From positions 38,593 through 102,592 of the forward strand of contig NZ_JPXX01000003.1 in NCBI RefSeq assembly GCF_000771875.1: 64,000 nt of DNA. Direction: 5' to 3'. Position numbers and translations under genes: made by a program. This DNA is from Gallibacterium genomosp. 1. Its GTDB lineage: Bacteria; Pseudomonadota; Gammaproteobacteria; Enterobacterales; Pasteurellaceae. The notes beneath the pieces are model-generated. The model saw only the letters and a program-made list of their open reading frames with translations. It did not search any database and was not told the origin of the DNA. Shown here one piece after another: positions 37,767-51,781 of the stretch; position 1 is the stretch's first letter, and every line of letters begins with the position of its first letter.

Positions 37767-40291
37767 TGATAAATATGATAAAACCTAAATTTTTCAGCAA
37801 ACCAACAAAATTTAAACTGAGCTATTTATCATTAATTTTGTTAAATAGCTGGTTTAGTTATGCCTATGCTAATGAATATGTAGAGTTTGACGCTGATTTT
37901 TTATTTGGCAGTGAAAGCAAAAAAAATATTGATGTTCAACGCTTTAGTTATGAGAACGCAGTTCCGGCAGGTGAATATATTGCAGATGTTTATTTGAATG
38001 AGAAATTGCTTGGACGTATTAACATTCAATATAGCGATGTGCCTGAGCAAAAACGTTCTGTATTATGTGCAACAGAAAATTTGCTTGCCTTGTTAGATTT
38101 GAAAAGTGAAGCGTTTGCAGATAAGCCTAAAACAATTAATGGAAATTGTCACTCTTTCTCTGAACTGGTGCCTGAAGCTACAGTGAACTTTGATATGGGG
38201 CAATTGCGATTAGATGTCAATATTGCTCAAGCATTAATCACTCAACGTCCGCAAGGCTATATTTCACCGGCACAATGGCAAGATGGCACGCCCGTTGCTT
38301 TTGTGCGTTATGATGCCACACATTATCGTTATAAATATTCAGATATAGACGCTCAACAAACCTATTTGGGCATTGATGCAGGTGTTAATTTATTTGGTTG
38401 GGCATTTCGTCATCGTGGTTCTCAGACTTGGACTGATCAACAAAAACAGAGCTATCAACGAATTGCAACCTATGCTAAACACGATGTTCCGTTATTACGC
38501 GGTCAATTTACTATCGGGGATTTTTACACCAGTGGTAGATTAATGGACAGTATCGCCATTCGAGGCGTGCAGTTAGAATCTGATGATAGAATGCTGGCAG
38601 CTTCTGAACGTTACTATGCACCAGTTATACGAGGCGTTGCCAATACGAATGCGATTGTTAGCGTTCGACAAAACGGTAATCTATTACGAGAAGTGTCTGT
38701 ACCTGCGGGAGCTTTCTCCATTGATGACCTGTTCCCGACCGGTTATGGCGGTGATCTTGAAGTGGAAGTGTTAGAAGCAAATGGCGAGAAACGCACCTTT
38801 ACCGTGCCATACACTGCTACAGCACAATTAATCCGCCCTGGTTATAGTCGCTATCAATTAAGTGCGGGACGTTACCGTTATGATAATGAAACTTTAGATA
38901 ATGTTGCACAAGCCACTTGGCAATATGGTTTAACTAATAATGTAACATTGAACCTTGGTGCGATATTGGCTAAAAATTACCATTCAGAATTAATTGGTTT
39001 GGCAGTGAATACACCTATTGGGGCATTTTCAGGGAATGCAACATTTTCAAATGCCAAGATTGTTAATTCACAGCAAAAATATAAAGGATATAACCTCTAT
39101 TTTAGCTATAACACCCATATTGAACCAACCAATACAAATGTAACATTGGCTGCATATCGCTATTTGTCCCGTAAGTATTACAGTTTGCAAGATACGATAT
39201 TGGCGAACAATCGTGATTTTGTTGACAGACAAGAGATTGATATGTCGTCATATTCTTATCGCCCAAAGAACCAATTCCAAGTTACAGTTAGCCAAGTGTT
39301 TAAAGACAATTGGGGCAGTATTTATGTTAATGGTAGCACCTATACCTATTGGGATAGCAGCGAAAAGCGCAATGAATACCAAATTGGTTATGGTAATAGC
39401 TATAAAAAACTTAATTACAGCCTTTCCTTTTCTCAAGGGAAAACAAGCAATGGCAAAAATGATAGAAGAGTTTATCTGTCATTATCCTTGCCGTTAGGTA
39501 ATAGCACGAATAGTGCCTATGTTTCACAAACGCTTAATTATCATAAAGAAAATGGCTATTACGCCTCAACTTCGTTATATGGCTCATTGGGTGAACAAGG
39601 CAAATATAACTACAATATTGCAGTGAGCAAACAGAAAGATAACAGCAATATTTCCTTTAACAATAACTACTCAAGCCCACAAGCACGCCTTAGTGCTTCT
39701 TGGAGCCGTGATAATAAAGGCAGCCAGCAAATATCATTTGGTGCATCTGGTGCGGTGGTGGCTCATCCAAAAGGCATTACATTATCCAATGATTTAGGCG
39801 ATAGTTTTGCGATTATTCACGCCAAAGGAGCAAAAGGGGCATTAATTAATGGTTCGGTAGGTAATAAAATTGATTACTTCGGTAACGGAATTGTGCCTTA
39901 TATTGAACCTTATGCAATGAACTATGTCGGGCTGGATGGAAATTCACTACCAAGCACGGTTGAGCTATCAGCCACAGAACAATCGGTAATTCCGCGTGCC
40001 AATCAAGCGATATTAGTGAATTTTGAAACAGAGCAAGGTGCGGTTGTCTTCTTTGAATTAACTAATGATGAAAAAGAGTTGCCACCATTAGGTACAGAAG
40101 TGTTTGATCAAAATAATCAATCAGTCGGTGTGGTGGCACAAGGTGGCACAATCTATACTCGAGGCATTGCAGAAAGTGGTGAATTAAAACTTTCTTGGGG
40201 CGAAACACGTTGCCATATCAATTACCAATTGCCACAAGAGAGCGATAACACAATGCCTGTTATTGTGCCAGTACAATGCCAGTTTTATTAA
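37766..40291 (+). CDS. Outer-membrane fimbrial usher
   Basis: Beta-barrel secretion and assembly platform. The 841-residue protein has a signal sequence (ends near YAYA), an N-terminal chaperone-binding domain (EFDADFLFGSESKKNIDVQRF), the 24-strand barrel with plug, and C-terminal domains ending in a Cys pair (TRCHINYQLP... and VPVQCQFY). Full length for the family. Start at 37766 overlaps the chaperone stop; ATG 37775 is an alternative. The adhesin frame begins before its end. Confidence 0.93.
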   Translation: MINMIKPKFFSKPTKFKLSYLSLILLNSWFSYAYANEYVEFDADFLFGSESKKNIDVQRFSYENAVPAGEYIADVYLNEKLLGRINIQYSDVPEQKRSVLCATENLLALLDLKSEAFADKPKTINGNCHSFSELVPEATVNFDMGQLRLDVNIAQALITQRPQGYISPAQWQDGTPVAFVRYDATHYRYKYSDIDAQQTYLGIDAGVNLFGWAFRHRGSQTWTDQQKQSYQRIATYAKHDVPLLRGQFTIGDFYTSGRLMDSIAIRGVQLESDDRMLAASERYYAPVIRGVANTNAIVSVRQNGNLLREVSVPAGAFSIDDLFPTGYGGDLEVEVLEANGEKRTFTVPYTATAQLIRPGYSRYQLSAGRYRYDNETLDNVAQATWQYGLTNNVTLNLGAILAKNYHSELIGLAVNTPIGAFSGNATFSNAKIVNSQQKYKGYNLYFSYNTHIEPTNTNVTLAAYRYLSRKYYSLQDTILANNRDFVDRQEIDMSSYSYRPKNQFQVTVSQVFKDNWGSIYVNGSTYTYWDSSEKRNEYQIGYGNSYKKLNYSLSFSQGKTSNGKNDRRVYLSLSLPLGNSTNSAYVSQTLNYHKENGYYASTSLYGSLGEQGKYNYNIAVSKQKDNSNISFNNNYSSPQARLSASWSRDNKGSQQISFGASGAVVAHPKGITLSNDLGDSFAIIHAKGAKGALINGSVGNKIDYFGNGIVPYIEPYAMNYVGLDGNSLPSTVELSATEQSVIPRANQAILVNFETEQGAVVFFELTNDEKELPPLGTEVFDQNNQSVGVVAQGGTIYTRGIAESGELKLSWGETRCHINYQLPQESDNTMPVIVPVQCQFY

Positions 40292-40302
40292 AAGGGGAAA
40301 AA

Positions 40303-41433
40303 ATGAAAGGGAATATGATTTATGGTTTTATGCTAATTATTTTATTGTTTATGATAAAGCCATTGTATGGAACGACATATATTGTTGAAGGTAAGACTAT
40401 AACGGTTCCCCTTACTGGTAAGGATGAAGCAAATAAACCAAAATCACAACATATAGTTAAGTATTTAAACCCTCAAACTCTTTCTTCGACTAATTATAAC
40501 GAAGTGATTTATCAGGCAGATATAGGAGAACTAATTAGTAATTCATATTGTCGAAATCTTGACCGTCTCGGTAAGAATCAATATAACAAATTTTGGATAG
40601 AATTTAAATATGAAGACACGTTGATGGATAAGAATGAGTTTTTTGAAAAAAAAGTACTTACCGTAAATGGTAAGCGAATCATTGGTCAAGGTTCTTATCA
40701 ATTAGCACAACTAGAACGTGGAAACAGTCTACAACTTAGTTTAAGTTTTAAATTAAGAAATAATTGGTTATATAGTAACACTCCAGAACCTATTCAAATA
40801 AAACAAGGAGATGCATTAGCAGTAATAACAATGTTATGTGTAAATAGGTCAAAGGATGTGTATCAAGGCGGCGATGAGATAAATAGTAATTATAATGCTT
40901 TTACTATTGTAACAGCTAAAGCAGCACAGCCATTTACGTTTAATTTTGCTCGGACTTGCTCGATTGCAGATAAAGAGCAAATGATTAAACTAAAGGATGT
41001 GACTGTAAAAGAACTTAATGAGAGAAAAGAAGTACAGGGAGGAAGGTTTGATATTAAGCTTAATTGCCCTACACAAAGTGTGAAAAACGCTTATATTATT
41101 TTTACTGATGCCATTGATTCAACAAATACCGGCAGAGATATTGGGATGTTGTCTTCACCTGAAACTATGACTACAAAAACGGTATTAACTGTGAAAGATG
41201 CCGTTACTAACCAGCCTTTAGTTTATAGGAAAAAGAATACTTTACCGTCAAATGGCAATTTTTTTGATAAACCTAAACCAGATGAAAAGGGGTTTTACCA
41301 ATTTAATCAAGAACCGCTGAATGGTAATGCAACACATAGTTATAACGTTTATTATCATAGAGTAAGTGATAAGGTATCAGTGCAACCAGGGAAAATATCA
41401 GCCAAGCTGACCTATAATATTTATTATAATTGA
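40303..41433 (+). CDS. Fimbrial tip adhesin, two-domain
   Basis: Last gene of the fimbrial operon. ATG 40303 follows AAAGGGGAAAAA and gives 376 residues beginning with a signal peptide (MKGNMIYGFMLIILLFMIKPLYG). The C-terminal ~160 residues form a pilin domain, with Cys in FARTCSIAD and in IKLNCPT and a final TYNIYY that would insert into the usher. The N-terminal ~190 residues have two Cys (SYCRN and MLCVN) and no motif I recognise as an F17-G lectin, so the ligand is unknown. The call rests on length, place and domain plan. Confidence 0.8.
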   Translation: MKGNMIYGFMLIILLFMIKPLYGTTYIVEGKTITVPLTGKDEANKPKSQHIVKYLNPQTLSSTNYNEVIYQADIGELISNSYCRNLDRLGKNQYNKFWIEFKYEDTLMDKNEFFEKKVLTVNGKRIIGQGSYQLAQLERGNSLQLSLSFKLRNNWLYSNTPEPIQIKQGDALAVITMLCVNRSKDVYQGGDEINSNYNAFTIVTAKAAQPFTFNFARTCSIADKEQMIKLKDVTVKELNERKEVQGGRFDIKLNCPTQSVKNAYIIFTDAIDSTNTGRDIGMLSSPETMTTKTVLTVKDAVTNQPLVYRKKNTLPSNGNFFDKPKPDEKGFYQFNQEPLNGNATHSYNVYYHRVSDKVSVQPGKISAKLTYNIYYN

Positions 41434-41436
41434 TAA

Positions 41437-41470
41437 AAACTACCCCACTTTATTGTGGGGTAGTTTTTTA
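41437..41470. terminator. Fimbrial operon terminator
   Basis: AAAAACTACCCCAC pairs with GTGGGGTAGTTTTT around TTTATT. It starts 3 bases after the adhesin stop and also suits the convergent tgt gene. Confidence 0.93.
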
Positions 41471-41516
41471 TTGGAAAGTATTAATCAAACAAAATAAGGA
41501 TTAACTCTAAGCATTT

Positions 41517-42692
<1,176 letters not shown>

Positions 42693-42740
42693 TTAAATCA
42701 TCGCGTAAACTTGTACGCATTTTTAAAGATTGATTAAAAA

Positions 42741-43814
42741 TTATGATTGTTTTTTAATCAAAAACATTGCATCGCCATAGCTAAAAAAGCGATAACGATT
42801 TTCTACTGCACTACGATAAGCTCGCATAATATTATCGTAACCAGCAAAAGCGGAAACAAGCATAATGAGAGTTGATTCCGGTAAATGAAAATTAGTAATC
42901 AGGGCATCAACAACACGAAATTTTTTGCCAGGATAAAGGAAAATGGTGGTATCAGCAAAAAACGGCTCAATTAATTGTGTACTCTGTTTCTCTTCCGCTG
43001 CTAATGCGGCACTTTCTAATGAACGAACAGAAGTTGTGCCTACTGCAATAACACGTTTGCCAGCTGCTTTAGTAGCTAATACTGCATCAACGACTGATTG
43101 TGGCACTTCTGCATATTCGGCGTGCATATGATGCTGTTCGATATTTTCAACACGTACTGGCTGGAAGGTTCCTGCCCCAACGTGCAATGTTACAAAAGCC
43201 ATTTTTACACCTTTTGCTTTTAAGGCATTCAATAATGCTTCATCAAAGTGTAATCCGGCAGTTGGTGCTGCGACAGCACCGGGTATTTTACTATAAACCG
43301 TTTGATAACGTTCTTGATCGGCATCTTCATCTGGACGATCAATATATGGTGGTAATGGAATATGTCCGATTTGCTGTAAGGTATCCAACAATGAGCCATC
43401 AATATCAAATTGTAAATGGAACAGAGAATCTGAACGCCCGATCATAATTGCTCGAATCCCTTTTCCTTCACCTAATTTATCCTCGCCTAAAATGATTTCG
43501 CTGCCCTCTTTCGGAGCTTTTGATGCCCGAACGTGAGCCAGACAGCTTTTTTGATCAAGCACTCTTTCAATAAGCACTTCAACCTTGCCACCGCTACTTT
43601 TTCGCCCGTACATCCTTGCTGGAATAACGCGAGTATTATTAAATACTAAAAGATCACCTTCATTCACAAAATCTAATACATCTTTAAAATGATGGTGCGA
43701 AAACTCACCACTATTACCGTCAAGTTTTAATAAACGGCTCGCACTACGTTCCTTTTGTGGATAACGAGCAATGAGTTCATCGGGTAAGTCAAAATAAAAG
43801 TCGGACACTCTCAT
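42741..43814 (-). CDS. queA: S-adenosylmethionine:tRNA ribosyltransferase-isomerase
   Basis: Adds the epoxycyclopentanediol ring from SAM to preQ1 in tRNA, the step after Tgt. The 357-residue protein opens with [17 protein letters not shown] and contains [23 protein letters not shown] and [12 protein letters not shown], all QueA signatures, and ends with [10 protein letters not shown]. Divergent from menC, 149 bp apart. Confidence 0.97.
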   Translation of the reverse strand: MRVSDFYFDLPDELIARYPQKERSASRLLKLDGNSGEFSHHHFKDVLDFVNEGDLLVFNNTRVIPARMYGRKSSGGKVEVLIERVLDQKSCLAHVRASKAPKEGSEIILGEDKLGEGKGIRAIMIGRSDSLFHLQFDIDGSLLDTLQQIGHIPLPPYIDRPDEDADQERYQTVYSKIPGAVAAPTAGLHFDEALLNALKAKGVKMAFVTLHVGAGTFQPVRVENIEQHHMHAEYAEVPQSVVDAVLATKAAGKRVIAVGTTSVRSLESAALAAEEKQSTQLIEPFFADTTIFLYPGKKFRVVDALITNFHLPESTLIMLVSAFAGYDNIMRAYRSAVENRYRFFSYGDAMFLIKKQS

Positions 43815-43963
43815 AATTTATCTCTTTTTCTTTTACAAATTTAAACGGGCGTAAGTGTATTGCGATCTACATTAAAATGCAAAAAAGATAATATATTTTC
43901 CTTTGTCTGGTGATGTTATACTCTTTGCCGAAAGATATTTTTTACTAAAAGGAATTAAGCATT

Positions 43964-44962
43964 ATGGCAGAACGACACTATAAACTTTACCGTTATCAAA
44001 TTCCAATGGATTCCCAAGTGGTATTACGTAACCGTTTTTTGAAACAACGAGAAGGTTTATTGGTACAAATTAAATGTAATGATAAAGAGGGCTGGGGAGA
44101 AATTGCACCGTTGCCGGAATTTAGCCAAGAAACGTTAGAACAAGCACAACAACAAGCGATTGAGTGGTTGAAAGCGTGGGATCAAGCACGCGCTAAAAAT
44201 GAGAAGCTCTCGCTTGAAAACTGTTATCCCTCCGTTGCTTTCGGCTTAAGCTGTGCTTTGGCAGAGATGCAAAATAAATTAACTGCTCAAGGTAATTTTA
44301 AAACTGCGCCGCTTTGTTATGGCGATCCGGATGAATTGTATGCCGAATTGGATCAACTTCCCGGTGAAAAAATCGCCAAAATTAAAGTAGGACTCTACGA
44401 AGCCAATCGTGACGGTTTAATTACCGATATGTTTCTAGAAGCGATTCCCGATCTGAAACTGCGCTTGGATGCCAATCGTTCTTGGACGCCGGCAAAAGCA
44501 GAAATGTTTGCCAAATATGTTAAACCGGAACATCGCAGCCGCATTCAATTTTTAGAAGAGCCTTGCAAAACGCCGGAGGAAAGTTTGCAGTTTGCACAGG
44601 ATACCGGTATTGCGATAGCTTGGGATGAAACGGTAAGAGAGCCTGATTTTGTAGTGCAATCACAAGAAGGGGTGGTGGCAATTGTGATAAAACCAACATT
44701 AGTCGGCTCTTTAGAAAAATGTATTCGTTTGATTGAACAAGCTCATCAACAAGGTCTAATTGCTGTGATTAGTTCAAGTATTGAATCTAGTTTTGGCTTA
44801 ACTCAACTTGCTCGGATTGCTCAACAATATACTCCAAGTACAACACCGGGATTGGATACCTTAGATTTAATGAAAGTGCAGGTTGTTCGGGCTTGGCAGG
44901 GATCAAACTTACCGATTGCTACGTTAGACAGTGAATATATTACGGAAGTTAAATTTGATTAA
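43964..44962 (+). CDS. menC: o-Succinylbenzoate synthase
   Basis: Dehydrates SHCHC to o-succinylbenzoate in menaquinone synthesis. Enolase-superfamily protein of 332 residues with the catalytic KIKVG (139-143), metal ligands Asp169 (LRLDANRSW), Glu198 (FLEEPC) and Asp221 (AWDET), and catalytic Lys243 (VIKPT). It stands alone, away from other men genes. Menaquinone serves the anaerobic chain that the Dcu carrier and AspA would feed. Confidence 0.94.
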   Translation: MAERHYKLYRYQIPMDSQVVLRNRFLKQREGLLVQIKCNDKEGWGEIAPLPEFSQETLEQAQQQAIEWLKAWDQARAKNEKLSLENCYPSVAFGLSCALAEMQNKLTAQGNFKTAPLCYGDPDELYAELDQLPGEKIAKIKVGLYEANRDGLITDMFLEAIPDLKLRLDANRSWTPAKAEMFAKYVKPEHRSRIQFLEEPCKTPEESLQFAQDTGIAIAWDETVREPDFVVQSQEGVVAIVIKPTLVGSLEKCIRLIEQAHQQGLIAVISSSIESSFGLTQLARIAQQYTPSTTPGLDTLDLMKVQVVRAWQGSNLPIATLDSEYITEVKFD

Positions 44963-44970
44963 TCCATATA

Positions 44971-44996
44971 AAAATGCCGACATTAAGTCGGCATTT
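44971..44996. terminator. Bidirectional terminator between menC and groL
   Basis: AAAATGCCGAC pairs with GTCGGCATTTT around ATTAA, between the convergent genes. Confidence 0.92.
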
Positions 44997-45026
44997 TGAT
45001 AGAACATTAATTAGGTTGACAAGCGA

Positions 45027-46685
<1,659 letters not shown>

Positions 46686-46688
46686 TTA

Positions 46689-46979
46689 TTATTCTACAAT
46701 TGCCAAAATATCATTTTCAGAGATGATCAATAGTTCTTCACCATCAATTTTTTCTGATTTTACGCCATAGCCATCGTTAAAAATCACAACATCACCAACT
46801 TTTACATCAAGCGGTTGTACTTGACCATTTTCTAAGATGCGACCTTTACCAACTGCCAACACTTTTCCTCTAGTGGATTTTTGTGCAGCAGAACCAGTTA
46901 AAACGATGCCGCCAGCTGATTTAGTTTCTACTTCTTCACGTTTTAAGATTACACGATCGTGTAATGGACGAATATTCAT
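46689..46979 (-). CDS. groS: 10 kDa chaperonin GroES
   Basis: Lid of the GroEL chamber. From the ATG at 46979 the product is [20 protein letters not shown] and so on, 96 residues, the normal GroES length; six extra upstream codons in the same frame are not needed. The mobile loop ([18 protein letters not shown], about 21-38) is intact. First gene of groS-groL. Confidence 0.97.
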   Translation of the reverse strand: MNIRPLHDRVILKREEVETKSAGGIVLTGSAAQKSTRGKVLAVGKGRILENGQVQPLDVKVGDVVIFNDGYGVKSEKIDGEELLIISENDILAIVE

Positions 46980-47050
46980 AAAAGTACTCCTATACATTTT
47001 AGCGAAAATTGATTTTTAGGTATCTTACCCAGTTTGTTGAACGTTTGTAG

Positions 47051-47078
47051 AAATGGGGATCACAAAGACACTTTCAAG
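47051..47078 (-). promoter_or_regulatory. Sigma-32 heat-shock promoter of groESL
   Basis: On the minus strand CTTGAAA (47072-47078), 13 bases, then CCCCATTT (47051-47058), an essentially perfect sigma-32 promoter, about 70 bp ahead of groS. The rest of the 325-bp gap to aspA carries the aspA promoter. Confidence 0.92.
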
Positions 47079-47167
47079 AGGGAAATTAAAAAATTTTTCT
47101 TGCGCTCAATCTATAAAAAAAACTAATGAATTAAATAAAAATAACTCCTATTTGCTCATTTAAATTT

Positions 47168-47183
47168 TATGATCCACATCACA
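47168..47183 (+). promoter_or_regulatory. CRP site of aspA
   Basis: TATGA-TCCACA-TCACA matches 9 of 10 core CRP bases. Its centre (47175.5) lies 41.5 bases before the start site predicted from the TATAAT at 47205-47210, the class II geometry. Confidence 0.8.
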
Positions 47184-47204
47184 AAATTTCATAAAAACAA
47201 CTTT

Positions 47205-47210
47205 TATAAT
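47205..47210 (+). promoter_or_regulatory. aspA -10 element
   Basis: Perfect TATAAT with no good -35, consistent with activator dependence. Transcription would start near 47217, leaving an 88-base leader. Confidence 0.7.
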
Positions 47211-47304
47211 ACGCGAAAAATAGATTGACAGAGATTGATAAAAAAAGATTTTTCTTTAGTTATCAATTTGATTTTTATTAAAAATAAATAATTTGAGGTG
47301 TTTT

Positions 47305-48723
47305 ATGAGCGAATTCCGTAAAGAAGTTGACCTACTTGGTGAAAGAGAAATTCCAGCTGATGTATATTGGGGAATTCATACCCTTCGGGCTATCGAAAAT
47401 TTCAATATTTCTAATAATACTATTTCTGATGTGCCTGAATTTGTACGTGGAATGGTAATGGTGAAAAAAGCTACTGCAATGACTAATGGTGAACTTGGTG
47501 CTATTCCGCAAAATATTGCTGATGCAATTGTTGCAGCTTGTGATGAAATTTTGACTACTGGAAAATGTATGGATCAATTCCCGTCTGATATTTATCAGGG
47601 CGGAGCAGGAACTTCCGTTAATATGAATACCAACGAAGTGGTTGCCAATATCGCACTTGAAATCCTTGGTCATAAAAAAGGTGAGTATCAATTCTTAGAC
47701 CCGATGGATCACGTCAATGCTAGCCAATCAACTAATGATACTTATCCAACAGGATTCCGTATTGCAGTGTATAACAGCATTTTAAAATTAGTGGAGAAAC
47801 TACAATATTTACACGATGGTTTCCAAAATAAAGCAGACGAATTTTCCAATATTTTAAAAATGGGGCGTACTCAATTACAGGATGCTGTTCCAATGACTGT
47901 CGGTCAGGAGTTCAAAGCATTTGCAGTGTTAATTGATGAAGAAATTAAGAATTTATTAAAAACTGCTGCATTATTGTTGGAAGTTAATCTTGGGGCAACA
48001 GCTATCGGTACGGCATTGAATACACCTCAAGGCTATACTGATTTAGTTGTGCAGAATTTAGCAAAAGTAACTGGTTTGCCTTGTGTCAAAGCAGAAAATT
48101 TAATTGAAGCAACTTCTGACTGTGGTGCTTATGTAATGGTTCACGGTGCATTAAAACGCACTGCTGTGAAAATTTCTAAAGTATGTAATGACTTGCGTTT
48201 GCTTTCTTCAGGTCCTCGTGCAGGCTTAAATGAAATTAACTTGCCTGAATTGCAAGCAGGTTCTTCAATTATGCCGGCAAAAGTTAATCCAGTTGTGCCT
48301 GAAGTTGTTAATCAAGTTTGCTTCAAAGTAATGGGAAATGATATTACAGTAACAATGGCAGCGGAAGCTGGTCAATTACAACTTAATGTAATGGAACCTG
48401 TTATCGGTCAAGCAATGTTTGAATCTATCAGTATCTTGTCTAACGCCTGCGTTAATTTAAGAGATAAATGTATTGATGGTATTACCGTAAATAAAGAAAT
48501 TTGTGAAAATTATGTCTTTAATTCAATTGGTATTGTAACTTATCTCAATCCGTTTATTGGGCATCACAACGGTGATAAAGTTGGTAAAATCTGTGCGAAA
48601 ACTGGAAAAGGTGTGAAAGAAGTTGTTTTAGAATTAGGTTTGCTTACTGAAGAACAATTAAATGATATTCTTTCTGTTGAAAACTTAATGAATCCAACTT
48701 ACAAAGCAAAATTGAATAAATAA
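47305..48723 (+). CDS. aspA: Aspartate ammonia-lyase
   Basis: Reversibly deaminates aspartate to fumarate. The 472-residue protein (ATG 47305, after TTGAGGTG; an in-frame TTG at 47293 has no support) has the superfamily signature [11 protein letters not shown], the active-site TSCG-like [10 protein letters not shown] region and [12 protein letters not shown]. Fumarate made here can be respired anaerobically and succinate exported by the DcuA-type carrier in this window. Its promoter looks CRP-activated. Confidence 0.96.
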   Translation: MSEFRKEVDLLGEREIPADVYWGIHTLRAIENFNISNNTISDVPEFVRGMVMVKKATAMTNGELGAIPQNIADAIVAACDEILTTGKCMDQFPSDIYQGGAGTSVNMNTNEVVANIALEILGHKKGEYQFLDPMDHVNASQSTNDTYPTGFRIAVYNSILKLVEKLQYLHDGFQNKADEFSNILKMGRTQLQDAVPMTVGQEFKAFAVLIDEEIKNLLKTAALLLEVNLGATAIGTALNTPQGYTDLVVQNLAKVTGLPCVKAENLIEATSDCGAYVMVHGALKRTAVKISKVCNDLRLLSSGPRAGLNEINLPELQAGSSIMPAKVNPVVPEVVNQVCFKVMGNDITVTMAAEAGQLQLNVMEPVIGQAMFESISILSNACVNLRDKCIDGITVNKEICENYVFNSIGIVTYLNPFIGHHNGDKVGKICAKTGKGVKEVVLELGLLTEEQLNDILSVENLMNPTYKAKLNK

Positions 48724-48744
48724 TTCTCTCAATCAACCCCAACT

Positions 48745-48776
48745 AAGAGTCCGCCTGAAAACGGGCTCTTTTTTTG
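48745..48776 (+). terminator. aspA terminator
   Basis: AAGAGTCCG pairs with CGGGCTCTT (one T-G pair) around CCTGAAAA, then a seven-T run. Confidence 0.9.
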
Positions 48777-48858
48777 TGTTGCGGTTGCAATTTCGTTCTT
48801 AGCGCTTAGAATTAGCCCTTTGTAAAAATATTATTTATTAAATCAAATTGAGAACGTT

Positions 48859-51633
48859 ATGCCACAAATCGCAGAAAATCCATTTGTCCTTGTTGATGGT
48901 TCATCTTATTTATATCGTGCTTATCACGCTAATTTTCGCTTAGGATTATCTAATTCTGCCGGAGAGCCGACTGGAGCAATGTATGGCGTACTGAATATGC
49001 TTAAGAGCTTATTGAAAGAGGTTAAGCCGACACATATTGCGGTAGTATTTGATGCAAAAGGAAAAACTTTCCGTGATGAAATGTTTGAAAAATATAAATC
49101 GCACCGTCCACCAATGCCGGAAGATTTACGCCAACAAATTCAGCCACTTCATCAAATGATTGAAGCTTTAGGATTGCCGTTACTTATTGTTGAGGGGGTT
49201 GAAGCGGATGATGTAATTGGTACATTAGCTAAGCAGGCTTCCAAAGCAGGGCGTAATGTATTGATCAGTACTGGTGATAAAGATATGGCTCAATTAGTCG
49301 ATGATAAAATTATGCTGATCAATACAATGACTAACACTTTATTGGATCGTGAGGGAGTTATTGAAAAATATTCAGTACCGCCAGAATTAATCATTGATTT
49401 ATTGGCATTAATGGGTGATAGTTCGGATAATATTCCGGGTGTTCCAAGTGTTGGTAATAAAACGGCTGTTGCATTGTTGCAAGGGCTTGGTGGTATTGCT
49501 GATATTTATTCACAATTAGATAGAATTGCTGATTTACCGATTCGTGGCGCAAAAAAATTGGCTGATAAACTTGTTGCCGGCAAAGAAGATGCGGATCTTT
49601 CCTATAAATTGGCAACCATAAAAACAGATGTACCGTTGGAAGTTACTTTTGAACAACTCACCTTGCAAAGTGAAAACCGTGATCAATTAATTGAATATTA
49701 TGCACGTTATGATTTTAAACGTTGGTTAAATGAAATTTTAAATGGAAATACCGTGTCTTCATTGCAAAATGTTGTTGCGGCTAAAGCAACGCCGAACCGT
49801 GAGATTCAGCCTTTTTCAGCCAAAATTGATCGTAGTCGTTATCAAACTATTTTAACGGAAGAACAGTTAGCACAGTGGCGTGAAAAATTAAGCAGAGCAA
49901 CACTGTTTGCGATAGATACTGAAACTAATAGTTTGAATTATATGCAGGCAAAATTAGTTGGTTTATCTTTTGCATTAGAAAATGGTGATGCTGCCTATTT
50001 ACCACTACAACATCATTATCTTGACTGTCCGAAACAGCTTAGCTGGGATCAGGTTTTAGCTGAGTTAAAAACGATTTTAGAAGATCCGAATATTAAGAAA
50101 GTTGGTCAAAATTTAAAATATGATTTGACCATTCTTGCCAGACACGGTGTTACATTACAGGGTGTTGTTTATGACACAATGTTGGAGTCCTATACTTTGG
50201 ATAGCACCGGTCGCCATAATATGGATGATTTGGCAAAACGTTTTTTACATCACGATACTATTCATTTTGAAGACTTGGCAGGTAAAGGTAAAGGGCAACT
50301 TACGTTTGATCAGATTACAATTGACAAAGCTGCTGAATATGCAGCGGAAGATGCAGATGTTACCTTTAAATTGCATCAGGCTTTGTGGTCGCAACTTAAT
50401 CAAATACCAAGTTTAGTTAAACTTTTTACTGAAGTGGAATTGCCCCTTTCTCAAGTTTTAGCACGAATGGAACGTAACGGTGTCTTGATTGATAGTGATC
50501 TGCTTTATCAGCAGTCGCAGGAAATCAGTGCTAGACTTATCCAATTGGAACAGCAAGCACATCAACTTGCCGGACAAACATTTAATTTGGCTTCAACTAA
50601 ACAGCTACAAGAAATTCTGTTTGAAAAACTCGGTTTACCAGTGTTAAAGAAAACGCCTAAAGGTGCACCGTCAACGAATGAGGAAGTGCTGGAAGAGTTA
50701 GCTTATGAACACGAATTGCCGAAATTATTAGTAGAGCATCGTGGTTTCAGTAAATTGAAGTCTACTTATACGGATAAACTACCACAAATGATCGATCCGG
50801 ATACCGGTCGTGTGCATACTTCTTATCATCAAGCAGTTACTATTACAGGTCGTTTATCATCATCCGATCCGAATTTACAGAATATTCCGACCCGTAGTGA
50901 AGAGGGCAGAAAAATCCGTCAGGCATTTATTGCCGAAAAAGGATTTAAAGTGGTCGCTGCAGACTATTCACAAATTGAGTTAAGAATTATGGCACATCTT
51001 TCTGGAGATGCCGGTTTGGCTTATGCTTTTTCTCACGGTTTGGATGTGCATCGCTCTACTGCTGCTGAAGTATTTGATGTTCCGTTGGAACAAGTTACTC
51101 CACAACAACGTTATCGTGCTAAAGCGATCAATTTTGGCTTAATTTATGGAATGAGTGCATTTGGATTGGCACGTCAATTACAAATTCCTCGTAATGAGGC
51201 GCAGATCTATATAGATCGTTATTTCCATCGTTATCCTGCCGTTAAACAGTTTATGAGTGATATTCAAGAGAAAGCAAAACAACAAGGATATGTTGAAACA
51301 TTGCTGGGACGACGGCTTTATTTACCTGAATTAAAATCAAGCAATGGAATGCGTCGTAAAGCAGCTGAACGAGTGGCAATCAATGCACCGATGCAAGGCA
51401 CAGCAGCAGATATTATTAAAAAGGCGATGATTGATATAGATCGTTTTATTGCTGACAAAGAAGATATTCGTATGATTATGCAAGTTCACGATGAATTAGT
51501 CTTTGAGGTAAAAGAAGATAAAATTGAATACTATGAAACCATTATCAAGGATATGATGGAGAATGCAGTTAAATTGAGTGTTCCTCTCATTGTTGATGTT
51601 AATTTTGGGGATAATTGGGATCAAGCACATTAA
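48859..51633 (+). CDS. polA: DNA polymerase I
   Basis: Repair and Okazaki-processing polymerase. The 924 residues comprise the 5'-3' exonuclease (about 1-290, [25 protein letters not shown]), the 3'-5' exonuclease (about 320-515, with [22 protein letters not shown] and YAAEDADVT intact, so proofreading should work) and the polymerase (about 515-924, [44 protein letters not shown]). Full length. Standalone gene. Confidence 0.97.
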   Translation: MPQIAENPFVLVDGSSYLYRAYHANFRLGLSNSAGEPTGAMYGVLNMLKSLLKEVKPTHIAVVFDAKGKTFRDEMFEKYKSHRPPMPEDLRQQIQPLHQMIEALGLPLLIVEGVEADDVIGTLAKQASKAGRNVLISTGDKDMAQLVDDKIMLINTMTNTLLDREGVIEKYSVPPELIIDLLALMGDSSDNIPGVPSVGNKTAVALLQGLGGIADIYSQLDRIADLPIRGAKKLADKLVAGKEDADLSYKLATIKTDVPLEVTFEQLTLQSENRDQLIEYYARYDFKRWLNEILNGNTVSSLQNVVAAKATPNREIQPFSAKIDRSRYQTILTEEQLAQWREKLSRATLFAIDTETNSLNYMQAKLVGLSFALENGDAAYLPLQHHYLDCPKQLSWDQVLAELKTILEDPNIKKVGQNLKYDLTILARHGVTLQGVVYDTMLESYTLDSTGRHNMDDLAKRFLHHDTIHFEDLAGKGKGQLTFDQITIDKAAEYAAEDADVTFKLHQALWSQLNQIPSLVKLFTEVELPLSQVLARMERNGVLIDSDLLYQQSQEISARLIQLEQQAHQLAGQTFNLASTKQLQEILFEKLGLPVLKKTPKGAPSTNEEVLEELAYEHELPKLLVEHRGFSKLKSTYTDKLPQMIDPDTGRVHTSYHQAVTITGRLSSSDPNLQNIPTRSEEGRKIRQAFIAEKGFKVVAADYSQIELRIMAHLSGDAGLAYAFSHGLDVHRSTAAEVFDVPLEQVTPQQRYRAKAINFGLIYGMSAFGLARQLQIPRNEAQIYIDRYFHRYPAVKQFMSDIQEKAKQQGYVETLLGRRLYLPELKSSNGMRRKAAERVAINAPMQGTAADIIKKAMIDIDRFIADKEDIRMIMQVHDELVFEVKEDKIEYYETIIKDMMENAVKLSVPLIVDVNFGDNWDQAH

Positions 51634-51710
51634 TTAGCGAATTTTAAGATAAAATTCAGTTATGCAGTTAGTCAATCTATGATTTTTTATTGTAGATTTG
51701 CTTTTAGAAT

Positions 51711-51740
51711 AAAGGTCTAGTTTTTATCTAGACCTTTTAT
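51711..51740. terminator. Bidirectional terminator after polA
   Basis: AAAGGTCTAG pairs with CTAGACCTTT around TTTTTAT, between the convergent polA and autotransporter genes. Confidence 0.9.
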
Positions 51741-51781
51741 TAGTAGCTTAATGAATTATTTCAATTTCTTGTCTTTATTTT

